NCBI RefSeq assembly: GCF_004843725.1
Contig: NZ_CP039451.1
Coordinates: 3,788,001 to 3,852,000 of the forward strand
Source: Psychroserpens sp. NJDZ02
GTDB lineage: Bacteria; Bacteroidota; Bacteroidia; Flavobacteriales; Flavobacteriaceae
Reading direction: 5' to 3'
Length of the DNA: 64,000 nt
The notes beneath the pieces were generated by a model that was not told where the DNA came from, searched no databases, and was given only the letters and a program-made list of their open reading frames with translations. Positions within the stretch are counted from its first letter, which is position 1. Every line of letters begins with the position of its first letter. Made by a program: the position numbers and the translations under genes. Positions 55,760-63,911 of this stretch are shown one piece after another.

Positions 55760-56836
55760 GTAACACATTCTGAAACTAAAAGAATAACAAAAGTAGTAGC
55801 TTTTGAAATTTGATGTTGAAGAACTAAAAAAAATATAAAAAACCACAAGTTTCTTCTCAAACAAAAAAGTGAACCTAAATGATATCAAAAATTAATAAAT
55901 TCTTATTTTATACTTTAGATAATGCTAATTTAATTCAACATATTGGAGAATCAAGAGAAAAATGTATTGATTCCCAATTGGACGAAAATGAAAATAGAAA
56001 ATTCGAAAAAAAAACACAAGCTTTATTCGATTTAATTAATTTCGATTTTCAACTAGAAGAATATGGTAAAGCAAATTGGTTTATTGAAAGCTCATATGAA
56101 GACTGTGATATGGAAAACCTAAAAAGCTATCTATTATCAATCAATCAAACTGAAACGGTTAATTCTATAACATCATTTTACAAATTCTATAAAAAAAACA
56201 TTAAAGATTTTGAATATTTAAAACCTTATCCAAAAGACTTTGAGAAGAAATTCGATGAATTAACAAGTAAAATGGAAAGTGAAGGTATTATAATTTGTAA
56301 ACTAAATGAAAGCATTGATGTAGTTGCAGATACTATTAGACGAAACCCTAATAATTATTGTAGAGATGAAAATGGGCAATATTTAGAGCGTTTTTTTAAT
56401 GGGTTTTTAGGTTATAAAGCAAATAATGGGAATCTTTTCAAGGAATATAATTTTTTCTTGGGTAAACCACATGGATTATGTCTAGATTATGATATACATA
56501 CTCAGAATAAAAAAAAACTTAGTGTATTTAATAAAGGTGAATTAGTAATAACCTTAAAACAATGGGATTATGATGGTGCTCTTAAATATGAACGAACATT
56601 TGACAATGAAAAAATTTGGAATAAAGGTAATATCTCTATTGTTAAAGATTTTAGAAACGATTTAATGACTAATTATTATGACAACGGTAATAAAAGATAT
56701 GAGGCAACTAACTTACATGATACAAATAAAATACTTAGAAAATGGGACGAAAACGGTAACATGATTGATTAGATCCTATTATTTAAGTTTCTATCGATTT
56801 AAAATCTATTTACATTTAATAATAACGTGTTACAAC
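55757..56836. mobile_element. Cassette 4, bounded by matched 10-bp inverted ends
   Basis: Left GTTGTAACAC (55757-55766) and right GTGTTACAAC (56827-56836) are perfect reverse complements. R3 is on the left and R4 on the right. One gene inside. Confidence 0.72.
55879..56772 (+). CDS. Cassette gene 4: hypothetical protein with MORN-like C-terminus
   Basis: 297 residues without signal peptide. The N-terminal 180 residues are helical and acidic with no known motif. From about residue 195 the pattern FNGFLGYKANNGNLFKEYNF…VITLKQWDYDGALKYER…YYDNGNKRYEATNL…WDENGNMID is the G-x-x-x-x-x-W/Y-x-x-NG/DG-x-x-x-x-x periodicity of MORN-like repeats often found in toxin-immunity and bacterial surface contexts. 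Function not known. Confidence 0.55.
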   Translation: MISKINKFLFYTLDNANLIQHIGESREKCIDSQLDENENRKFEKKTQALFDLINFDFQLEEYGKANWFIESSYEDCDMENLKSYLLSINQTETVNSITSFYKFYKKNIKDFEYLKPYPKDFEKKFDELTSKMESEGIIICKLNESIDVVADTIRRNPNNYCRDENGQYLERFFNGFLGYKANNGNLFKEYNFFLGKPHGLCLDYDIHTQNKKKLSVFNKGELVITLKQWDYDGALKYERTFDNEKIWNKGNISIVKDFRNDLMTNYYDNGNKRYEATNLHDTNKILRKWDENGNMID

Positions 56837-57248
56837 AAAGTACTGTGCTAAAAACAAGTAAAATCGCATTAATTTTTCACTAACGTGCTTTTATATTCTT
56901 TATCCAATATTAACCCTGATTTAGCAATAGCAAAGGCTTGTTTTAATAAACAAACTTTTAGAAATTACGCTTATAACTACGGAAATGATTTAAAAGGAAG
57001 CTCACTGATTTTATATTTAATAGAAAAAGATAAATTCATGAAAAATGGATTGTTTGATAATAAAACTATGACAAAAACAGTAATTATCTTTGGGTAAATA
57101 ATTAGTATGAATATACGTAGTTCTACGCATTGTATATCGTATTTATAAAGTTTAGCTTCGCTTAACCAATTACAAACAGGAACTTAAGTTAGGGATATCC
57201 CTTAATATTTACGGGATATGTGTATTAAAAGTGTTTATATAACATGTT
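56834..57248 (+). repeat. Complete cassette-spacer repeat R4 (415 bp)
   Basis: Same layout as R2. Its short inner frame is intact from GTG at 56885 to TAA at 57095-57097 (70 codons, with SNINPDLAIAKACFNKQT). The right end reads AACATGTT rather than AACGAGTT. Confidence 0.85.
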
Positions 57249-57674
57249 GGCGACAAGCAGAAAAATGAAATCGAAACTCTTATCAATATTCATAATAATT
57301 CAATTTCTTTCTTGTAAAACCGAAAGAAAAATGATTTTTTCAGATTTTGTAGAGGTAGAAAAAATTGAAAAAGTAATAATGAGTAATAACTCTGGGGAAT
57401 TCATATTATCAACTGAGCAACTTACAAAATTCAAAAGACAGATTTCCTCATTAATCTATGAACCTGATATTACGGTGAAATTAGGAGCAATACATATGAC
57501 CTTGATTATTGACAATAAAAAATATGATATAGCAACTGCAACACATGGAGATTTTGTTGAGATTGATTATGATTTAGTAACTAAAAATAAATCGGAATTT
57601 AGTAATGTTTTCTTTAAAACTAACGGAATAAATTTTGACAATTATAAAAAAACGGAATAAAACCAGTTACCAAC
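57246..57674. mobile_element. Cassette 5, partly matched inverted ends
   Basis: Left GTTGGCGAC (57246-57254) and right GTTACCAAC (57666-57674) agree in seven of nine bases as reverse complements. The right end is identical to that of cassette 3. One small gene inside. Confidence 0.5.
57265..57660 (+). CDS. Cassette gene 5: small lipoprotein
   Basis: About 131 residues from ATG 57265; an in-frame ATG at 57244 overlaps the cassette boundary and is unlikely. A lipoprotein signal (KSKLLSIFIIIQFLSCKTE) precedes a single small domain (FVEVEKIEKVIMSNNSGEF…IHMTLIIDNKKYDIATAT) with alternating strands. Family unknown. Confidence 0.6.
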   Translation: MKSKLLSIFIIIQFLSCKTERKMIFSDFVEVEKIEKVIMSNNSGEFILSTEQLTKFKRQISSLIYEPDITVKLGAIHMTLIIDNKKYDIATATHGDFVEIDYDLVTKNKSEFSNVFFKTNGINFDNYKKTE

Positions 57675-58087
57675 AAAGTACTCTGTTAAAAAACAAGTAA
57701 AATTTCATTAATTTTGCACTAACGTACTTTTATATTCTTTATCAAATATTAACCCTGATTTAGCAATAGCAAAGGCTTGTTTTAATAAACAAACTTTTAG
57801 AAATCAAGCTTATAAGCACAGAAATAATTTAAAAGGAAGCTCACTGATTATATATTTAATACAAAAAGATAAATTCATGAAAAATGGACTTTCTGATACT
57901 GCTACTACGCCAAAAACAGTAATTATCTTTGGGTAAATAATTAGTATAAATATACGTAGTTCTACGTATTGTATATCGTATTTACAAAGTGTAGCTTAGC
58001 TAAATAAATTAAAATCAATAACTTAAGCTGCGGATGTTCCATAATATTTTCGGGATATTTGGAACAAAAGTCTTTATATAACGAGTT
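57672..58087 (+). repeat. Complete cassette-spacer repeat R5 (416 bp)
   Basis: Same layout. The inner short frame is open to the same TAA (…TVIIFG stop) but begins at GTA, so it has no normal start. Its late hairpin is less perfect (ATGTTCC…GGGATAT). Confidence 0.85.
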
Positions 58088-59371
58088 CTACGCAATTTAA
58101 ACCAACAACAGTACAATTTATGAGAAACCTGATTTTAATGACATTAATCCTTCTGAATTTTTCTTGTGCCAATTCACAGGAAAACAAGATTGACCAGAAT
58201 AAAATAGAAGAAGATTTTGAGCAAATAATCTCAGATATTAAAAATAACTACATATATCTAAATGATAAAAAAGTAGATATTGATTGTATATATTCAAATT
58301 ATAAGCAAAAAATAAAACTTATAGATTCTGAAGACCAAAGACTATTATTCTTTGAATATTTACTCGATGAATTTTATGATAGTCACGTTATGTTAATGAG
58401 AGCAATTAGACCATCATATAGATTAGATTCACCAATTTTCACAGTTACAAACAATGGTAAGGCCAAAATAAAAAATGTATGGCAAACTCAAATTGAGAAT
58501 ATTGATTTAAATATTATAGGTTCAGAAGTTTTAAAAATTAATGGAATCGACCTAATCACTAAAATTGAAAAGTTCCCTACTATTTGCAATGATAAAAACG
58601 ATTTTGAAACAAGAAATTGGATTACAAATAAAATTATTGCCGGAAAATATAATGAACCAAGAGTTTTAACTCTTAAACTTTCTAATGGTAAAATTATAGA
58701 TTTTGATTTAGACAAAATAAAACTAAAAAAAAAAAGTAGCCTTTTGACTCTTTCAACAATTAATAATATTGGAATTATTAGGCTAAATAATTCGCTTGGG
58801 CAAAATGCCTTAATTGAAAAATTTGATTCTGCGATTGATCGTTTACAAAACACAAAAGGATTAATCATAGACTTGAGAAATACAACAGGAGGTGGAAATA
58901 GTTATGTTGCTAGAGGAATTATGAGTAGATTTATTAATGAAAGTATGCCATATCAATTACATCAAATTTTTGATGAAAGTTGGGACAATCAACCAATAAT
59001 AAAAAGGAGTTGGGCAGAACACGTAAGTCCAAGAAATAAGCAATATAAAAATCCAGTTGTTGTTCTTGTCGGAAAATGGACAGGAAGTATGGGAGAAGGT
59101 CTTGCAATTGGATTTGACGGATTAGGACGAGCGGAAATAGTTGGTACAGAAATGAAAAGACTTGCAGGAGGTTCAACAAACAATTTTCATCTTAAAAATG
59201 AGAATTTAGACTATAAACTAACCACTGAAAAATTATTTCACTTAAACGGAACACCAAGAGAAAAATATATTCCAGAAAATTATGTGAGTCAATCATCCAC
59301 TGAAAAAGATGAAACTTTAGAGAAAGGAATTGAATTGATTAACAAAATGACGGAATAAAACTGCGTAGAAC
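58085..59371. mobile_element. Cassette 6, bounded by matched 10-bp inverted ends
   Basis: Left GTTCTACGCA (58085-58094) and right TGCGTAGAAC (59362-59371) are perfect reverse complements. The left flank is R5; the right flank is unrelated to the repeat and leads into IS remnants, so the array is broken here. Confidence 0.7.
58120..59358 (+). CDS. Cassette gene 6: S41 family (C-terminal processing-like) peptidase, lipoprotein
   Basis: 412 residues with a lipoprotein signal (ILMTLILLNFSCANSQ). A helical N-terminal part is followed by a PDZ-like segment (IGSEVLKINGIDLI) and the S41 core: GLIIDLRNTTGGGNSYVARG, then VVVLVGKWTGSMGEGLAIGF with likely nucleophile Ser near residue 323, and GGSTNNFHL. 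S41 enzymes cleave peptides with a Ser/Lys dyad. The protein should act in the periplasm or outer membrane. It is larger than most cassette genes and looks intact. Confidence 0.8.
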   Translation: MRNLILMTLILLNFSCANSQENKIDQNKIEEDFEQIISDIKNNYIYLNDKKVDIDCIYSNYKQKIKLIDSEDQRLLFFEYLLDEFYDSHVMLMRAIRPSYRLDSPIFTVTNNGKAKIKNVWQTQIENIDLNIIGSEVLKINGIDLITKIEKFPTICNDKNDFETRNWITNKIIAGKYNEPRVLTLKLSNGKIIDFDLDKIKLKKKSSLLTLSTINNIGIIRLNNSLGQNALIEKFDSAIDRLQNTKGLIIDLRNTTGGGNSYVARGIMSRFINESMPYQLHQIFDESWDNQPIIKRSWAEHVSPRNKQYKNPVVVLVGKWTGSMGEGLAIGFDGLGRAEIVGTEMKRLAGGSTNNFHLKNENLDYKLTTEKLFHLNGTPREKYIPENYVSQSSTEKDETLEKGIELINKMTE

Positions 59372-59406
59372 ACCGGTAACCGTTGCACAACCCCTTAAAA
59401 AAGCAT

Positions 59407-59446
59407 AAAAACAGCTTAAAATCTTTGATTTTAAGCTGTTTTTAAT
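59407..59446. terminator. Strong hairpin terminator near the array break
   Basis: A 17-base perfect stem (arm AAAAACAGCTTAAAATC) around a TTT loop with flanking A and T tracts. It may belong to the IS1182-type remnant that lies just to its right on the minus strand. Confidence 0.75.
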
Positions 59447-59466
59447 TTTAATACGTCATTTTTTCT

Positions 59467-59736
59467 CTAAAATGCAAGTGGCTTAAAACATAGTATTCGA
59501 AGGCTTATTAGGTGGTTTTTGATGCTTTTAATAAAAGCAAGTAGTCCCGCTATACTTTCTGGCCCGTTTTTAATATATTTTAAATACTTTTTAAGATTAT
59601 AGGTTGTTGCGGATAGATGCATACATTTATTAGCTTGTTTAATCCCAAGGGTATTTACCTTACTCATGCCTAAAAAATGGGTTAGTGTACCAAATACAGG
59701 GGCTATCTGCTTTGTCGTTTTCCTTTCATATAGCTC
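59467..59736 (-). pseudogene. Remnant of an IS1182-type transposase (C-terminus)
   Basis: The minus strand reads TKQIAPVFGTLTHFLGMSKV, then TLGIKQANKCMHLSATTYNLKKYLKY, matching the conserved end of IS1182-family DDE transposases. Only about the last 90 codons remain. The left flank holds a strong hairpin; the right side is cut by an IS3-type remnant on the other strand. Confidence 0.7.
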
Positions 59737-59747
59737 CCTTTTTTGCT

Positions 59748-59971
59748 AATTGGTCGTCTCCTTTTTCCGAACAAAATATTTGTTACGAAAATGCGATGGC
59801 GGAACGTGTAAACGGAATTTTAAAAGATGAATTTTATCACGACCAAACCTTTGATAATGTGGCTCACGCTAAGAGAGCTGCAAAAAAATACAATTAATTG
59901 ATACAACGAAGTAAGATTACACTTATCTTTAGATTATAAAACACCAAATATGTTATATAAATTATCAGTTT
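59748..59971 (+). pseudogene. Remnant of an IS3-type transposase OrfB (C-terminus, frameshifted)
   Basis: The frame reads YENAMAERVNGILKDEFYHD and QTFDNVAHAKRAAKKYN then stop; one frame over it resumes as YNEVRLHLSLDYKTPNMLYK. Both parts match the integrase-core end of IS3-family OrfB (the E of the DDE triad lies in AER). A small indel near 59885-59900 separates the parts. No terminal repeats are visible. Confidence 0.7.
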
Positions 59972-60029
59972 AATTCAATTTTAACCTGTAGCCATATTTC
60001 AGGACAAGACATTAAAGAAAGCTGTCAAT

Positions 60030-61694
60030 ATGAAAAAAACAGGATTTACAATAACATTTGAAGATGGAGAATCTCATACAAGATATTTAACTCCTGTAGG
60101 TATAAAAGATGCATATTGGCTAAATAGTAAAGGAAAACAATTACAACAAGTAGACAGATTTACAACAGAAGCTTTATTTGGAGAAAGCATTAAAATTCAA
60201 ATTAATACATTTAATGTAAAAGACGGGAAAAAAATAGATGTGAAAATTAAAGCACAAATTGGAGGAAATATTATCCCTGATTTTGAAGAAATAATACATA
60301 CCATAAAAGTTGAAAATAATAAAGCTATCTTAAAAGATTTTTATATTGACCCAAAATGGTATGATGAAACAGTTGAAAATTATTATTATGATACTACTCC
60401 TGTTAATGGATTTACCCCTAAAGCTCATCAAACATTAGTAAACCCAGATGAAGCTATTACATTTACTTTTGATGTAAAATTTAAGGATAAAGAATGGAGT
60501 ACTTCAAAAAGCTTACCTAAACAAGATACTGATTACTTAAAACCCGTTTCTTATCGAAGAAATTATGAAGAATTAATAGGACTTATTAATATCAATGATG
60601 TTAGTCAAAAAGATATTAAAAATAATTATGAAAATAAATTTATTATAAATAAAAACAGTAAAGTAATTAAAGTCGTCGAAAAATTTATTAAAAAAATATC
60701 TTCTCAGGGTATAGAAGCAGCAGAGATACTTCACTTAATTGATGAGTACGCTCCTAAGCTCTGGAAAATTTCTGCAAAAGAAGTTCAAAAAAACAACTAT
60801 GATGACCGCCCTTTATATTGGGCAAGAAATAAAATGTTAACCTACTTAAAACGTAACCCCTGCTATAAAGGTGATTTTAATTTAGAGACTTCCGAAGTTT
60901 ATAAAGGGACTAAATTAGATACCGCTATCAATGATTTTGAGAATAAAAGCAGAAACTATACAGGTGTAGACTTCTCAAAAGCAAAAGCTGGAAATAAGAA
61001 AAAAATACTTATTACTGGATTTGACCCTTTTCAATTAAATCCTGACCCTAAATTCTCAACAAATATGGGTCCAGATTCAGCCGATACTTTTAACCCCTCT
61101 GGCATTGTTGCTCTATATTTAAATAAAAATAAAGAATTCCTTAATCAAGATATTTATATACAAACTTGTATCTTTCCTGTACGTTATGAAGATTTTGATA
61201 AAAAAGTTGTAGAAAAATTGATATCAAAACACATTTCAAAAGTAGATGCTATTATAACAACCAGTTTAAATGGAGGGAATAATTGGTTTGATATTGAAGC
61301 TGATGCAATAGAATATAGAGGAGGATTTCATGATAATATATGCATTGGTGGTCAAGACTACATTAAATACAATTACAATACTAATAGATTTGTACCTAAT
61401 ACTAGTATCACACATAATTTGACAACACTCCCTAAAAAGAAAATTTTTGGAAATAATTCTTCTTTAAAAATTAATGGCCTAAACGTCAAATTTGACTCTA
61501 CAAAATTAAGTTCTTCAACAGAAGGTGGTGGAGGTAATTATTTATCAAACGAAATAATGTTTATTGCTACTTCAATAAGAGGTAAATCTAATAAACCCGT
61601 AGGTCATTTTCATTTAGCAAACCTTAGAAGTATAAACAGAGTTAATGAAGTGATAAATGTAACTTCAGAAATAATAAAAAAAATAATAAAATGA
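60030..61694 (+). CDS. Probable effector with C-terminal pyrrolidone-carboxyl-peptidase-like domain (Cys replaced by Ser)
   Basis: 554 visible residues. The N-terminal region (about 1-180) with IKDAYWLNSKGKQLQ and GESIKIQINTFNVKDGKKID recalls adaptor-like beta domains of Bacteroidota contractile-system effectors. From about residue 325 there is a PCP-like (peptidase C15) fold: ILITGFDPFQLNP, NPSGIVAL, IFPVRYEDFDKKV, IEADAIEYRGG (Glu423), GGGGNYLSNEI and GHFHLA (His528). The position of the catalytic Cys is Ser506. The frame stays open upstream of the ATG to a TAA near 59980 (PVAIFQDKTLKKAVN), so the gene may have lost its 5' end to the IS3-type insertion. Effector role is inferred from layout and the coupled small gene behind it. 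Confidence 0.55.
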   Translation: MKKTGFTITFEDGESHTRYLTPVGIKDAYWLNSKGKQLQQVDRFTTEALFGESIKIQINTFNVKDGKKIDVKIKAQIGGNIIPDFEEIIHTIKVENNKAILKDFYIDPKWYDETVENYYYDTTPVNGFTPKAHQTLVNPDEAITFTFDVKFKDKEWSTSKSLPKQDTDYLKPVSYRRNYEELIGLININDVSQKDIKNNYENKFIINKNSKVIKVVEKFIKKISSQGIEAAEILHLIDEYAPKLWKISAKEVQKNNYDDRPLYWARNKMLTYLKRNPCYKGDFNLETSEVYKGTKLDTAINDFENKSRNYTGVDFSKAKAGNKKKILITGFDPFQLNPDPKFSTNMGPDSADTFNPSGIVALYLNKNKEFLNQDIYIQTCIFPVRYEDFDKKVVEKLISKHISKVDAIITTSLNGGNNWFDIEADAIEYRGGFHDNICIGGQDYIKYNYNTNRFVPNTSITHNLTTLPKKKIFGNNSSLKINGLNVKFDSTKLSSSTEGGGGNYLSNEIMFIATSIRGKSNKPVGHFHLANLRSINRVNEVINVTSEIIKKIIK

Positions 61695-62149
61695 TTATGA
61701 AAATTACAACTTTTTTAATAGCAATTTTTATTTATCAGTTTTCTTATTCACAAGCATGTGGTGGTGGAGAATTAACATTAGAATTTTACACTAAAAACAA
61801 TCAACAATTAAAATATGAAATTAAAGAAGTAGAAATTATAGACGATGATTTGTTAAAAAACACAAACGTAGGAATAAAAATAGATTCTACTAACATGAAA
61901 GGCATTAAAGAATTAAAATTCGATAAAAATAAATTACCTGGATTTATTTCTCAGTCGATAAATTGCAATAATCATATAGTTGATAATCAACTAAAGTTTA
62001 AGACTCTTGAACTATTTAATAAAGTTTTCTTACTAAGGGTATGGAGTGAAAAGGAAGAAGTGAAAATCCTTATTGAATTATTTGGTGGGTGTAATAGAAA
62101 AAAAATAATTGTTATGTCAAAAGAACCTATGCTAATCCATAAAGACTAA
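61691..62149 (+). CDS. Secreted hypothetical protein, candidate immunity partner
   Basis: 152 residues; the start overlaps the preceding stop (ATGA), with a second in-frame ATG six bases on. A signal peptide (ITTFLIAIFIYQFSYSQ) leads to a small domain with ACGGGELTLEFYTKNNQQ and paired Cys residues (SINCNNH, FGGCNRKK). Coupling to the PCP-like gene and periplasmic location fit an immunity protein against an effector delivered to the periplasm, but no family is recognised. Confidence 0.5.
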   Translation: MIMKITTFLIAIFIYQFSYSQACGGGELTLEFYTKNNQQLKYEIKEVEIIDDDLLKNTNVGIKIDSTNMKGIKELKFDKNKLPGFISQSINCNNHIVDNQLKFKTLELFNKVFLLRVWSEKEEVKILIELFGGCNRKKIIVMSKEPMLIHKD

Positions 62150-62166
62150 ATAAATAACGTTTTACA

Positions 62167-62789
62167 ATCGAGTAGACGGCTCCGACTAAAATAGCCGGAG
62201 TGCGCCTCTCACACCACCGCACGTACGGGTCTCGTATACGGCGGTTCGTAAATCATCACGCCAAAGCTCTTTTCACCCTTGACACTATCTCCTAATTTAG
62301 GCATAGGCTACCACTAGTGCTCCTATGCGAATTTTGAAGAGAATCACGTTCAGTCCTTCCTTACTTGTGAGACCTTCTGAGGTATTCCCTCAACTCGTTT
62401 CCTGTAAGTACTATGACCTCTGCTGACTTCTCCAAATAGTCAACTCGTAACTTTGGAGACCTCCCCAGGTAATGGCATCCTCTTTCACTCAATCACTGCC
62501 GTATCTACATAGTTACCCTTTTGTTACTGTTTGGGCGTTACAATGATGTGCTTGCTTACCCGAATAACTATGCCTCTGTATACGATTTCTGTTCGTCAGT
62601 ACCGAGTTTTGTTGTGGTATTTGCTCATTAATCAATCACAAATAGCCTTCAGATAAAACCTCACGGTTTTCACCCTTGCGACTTACTAATGCTTCAAGAC
62701 GTTACTCCTGCGCATAAGGGACTTGCACCCTCTAGATTAATTATCTACCTTTAGGTAAATAAAAAGATGCCCATGCTGGGCACACACAC
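62167..62789 (-). mobile_element. ORF-less group II intron, complete-looking (about 623 nt)
   Basis: Read on the minus strand it starts GTGTGTGTGCCCAGCATGG (a GUGYG-type 5' end), continues with GGGTGCAAGTCCCTTATGCG and GTCGCAAGGGTGAAAACCG as in bacterial group II D1, and ends with D5 (GAACCGCCGTATACGAG and CCGTACGTGCGGTGGTG) and D6 (CTCCGGCTATTTTAGTCGG, final CTACTCGAT, with the expected AY end). No reverse transcriptase frame is present in D4. Its 3' exon, TGTAAAACG, is the cassette-end type sequence, and its 5' exon has a stem-loop (GACTTTTG…CAAAAGTC) about 15-20 bases upstream. Mobility would need a protein supplied elsewhere. Confidence 0.72.
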
Positions 62790-62953
62790 TGTATAAAAAA
62801 CATAGGACTTTTGTCTTAACTCCAAAAGTCTGTGTTAATTTATGAAGTCCGTCAAATATAAAATTTGGCATTTTCAACAAAAAATATAAAAGCAAAATAT
62901 TATATTTGGCTAAGTGTCAAACCGAAACGATAGTGCTTATCAACTGCTCTACG

Positions 62954-62971
62954 TTTCTTATACTAAACGTT
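62954..62971 (+). repeat. Second type of cassette left border
   Basis: TTTCTTATACTAAACGTT precedes cassette 7; a near copy (TTCTTATACATAAACGTT) at 63877-63894 precedes the last gene. These end in GTT like the long repeats but belong to a different sequence class. Confidence 0.5.
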
Positions 62972-63011
62972 GTAAACAATTAAACCAATCAGAATCTGAA
63001 AATAGAACAAT

Positions 63012-63359
63012 ATGAAATTAGTAGGCTCGTACATTCAATATGGAGGAGGATTTAATAAGGATAATGTTGACAGAAAAGATATTTCTAATGCAATTGAATA
63101 CTTGAGAAAAACTGATGATGAACACGCTGATTTTTGGATTGGAGTTTATGGAGATAAATCTGAAGAAAAAGTTCTAGAAATTAATAAATGGTTTGAGACT
63201 TTTCTACATCTAAATGACAATAAAAACACGTTTTATGCAACTAAACTTAATGACTTTGAGCAAATAACAAATTTGTGTGAGCTTTTCGTTAACGGAAAAA
63301 TAGAAGAAGTTGAAAAAAAAATGATTGGATATAAATCTAAAATAACGCAAACTGACTAA
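63012..63359 (+). CDS. Cassette gene 7a: small acidic hypothetical protein
   Basis: 115 residues, no signal peptide; acidic and Lys-rich with an alpha/beta pattern (VGSYIQYGGGF…ADFWIGVYGDKSEEKVLEI…TFYATKLNDFEQITNL). It looks like a small immunity or accessory protein, but no family is recognised. It starts 41 bases inside the cassette's left end. Confidence 0.55.
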   Translation: MKLVGSYIQYGGGFNKDNVDRKDISNAIEYLRKTDDEHADFWIGVYGDKSEEKVLEINKWFETFLHLNDNKNTFYATKLNDFEQITNLCELFVNGKIEEVEKKMIGYKSKITQTD

Positions 63360-63413
63360 AAAGTAATTACGGAATGAAAATAATTGTTTCTAGCAAAAAA
63401 CTGATTGACAAAA

Positions 63414-63572
63414 ATGATTTTTACTAAAGAGTCGAAAGACGACGAACTATATGTGTATATGAATGGGAAGCTCGTTTATAAAAGATGGTTAAAAACTGGA
63501 CAATCAAAAGTTTTTGACTTAATGGCTTATGACAAATACACAGAGTATTCAATTAATGAAAACAAAAAATAA
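63414..63572 (+). CDS. Cassette gene 7b: 52-residue hypothetical protein, possibly frameshifted
   Basis: The frame MIFTKESKDDELYVYMNGKL continues to DKYTEYSINENKK and ends two bases before the cassette border. An upstream frame from ATG 63374 (MKIIVSSKKLIDKNDF) stops at the T5 tract near 63418; removing one T would join both into a single protein of about 65 residues. So this is either a short gene or one broken by a homopolymer indel. Confidence 0.4.
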   Translation: MIFTKESKDDELYVYMNGKLVYKRWLKTGQSKVFDLMAYDKYTEYSINENKK

Positions 63573-63581
63573 CTGTTTACA

Positions 63582-63780
63582 ATCGAGTAGACGGCTCCGA
63601 CTAAAATAGCCGGAGTGCGCCTCTCATGCCACCGCACGTACGTAACTACGTTGGTCCTTTCGCCCCTATTGCTACTAGCAATACAACTCAGGAACGTATA
63701 CGGCGGTTCACCAAATTGAAGTTTGCGTATTATTAATATAATCTAACAAAGGTTTATACCTTTTTCGTTGAAGCCGTATA
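63582..63780 (-). mobile_element. 5'-truncated group II intron remnant (199 bp), second copy
   Basis: Same length and order as the remnant at 54186-54384, ending CTACTCGAT at the cassette border. The expanded D5 loop differs in sequence but keeps its hairpin (TATTGCTA…TAGCAATA rather than CTATTG…CAATAG). The upstream tail reads LLDYINNTQTSIW then stop. Confidence 0.65.
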
Positions 63781-63911
63781 AAAATAATGCTTAGTTTAGT
63801 ACTTAATCAAGAGTTAGTGCATTTTTGCTACATCTGATTTTCCTGCGGAAAATCCTCGCATACAAACCCGCAACTATTCTTATACATAAACGTTAGGTAT
63901 AATTAAAAAAA

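Larger units (their letters stand above)
62969..63581. mobile_element. Cassette 7, matched ends interrupted by an intron remnant
   Basis: Left GTTGTAAACA (62969-62978) and right TGTTTACA (63574-63581) match for eight of eight bases, then the right end is cut by an intron remnant beginning AATCGAG at 63582. It carries two short genes. Confidence 0.6.

Noticed and set aside
56885..57097. Small gene of 70 codons within spacer R4
   Set aside because: It starts at GTG only in this copy and is disrupted in R2 and R3; kept as part of the spacer repeat rather than as an independent gene.
59685..59897. 70-codon plus-strand protein starting at 59685
   Set aside because: Its first third reads the opposite strand of the IS1182-type remnant; only the part after about 59748 matches an IS3-type transposase end.
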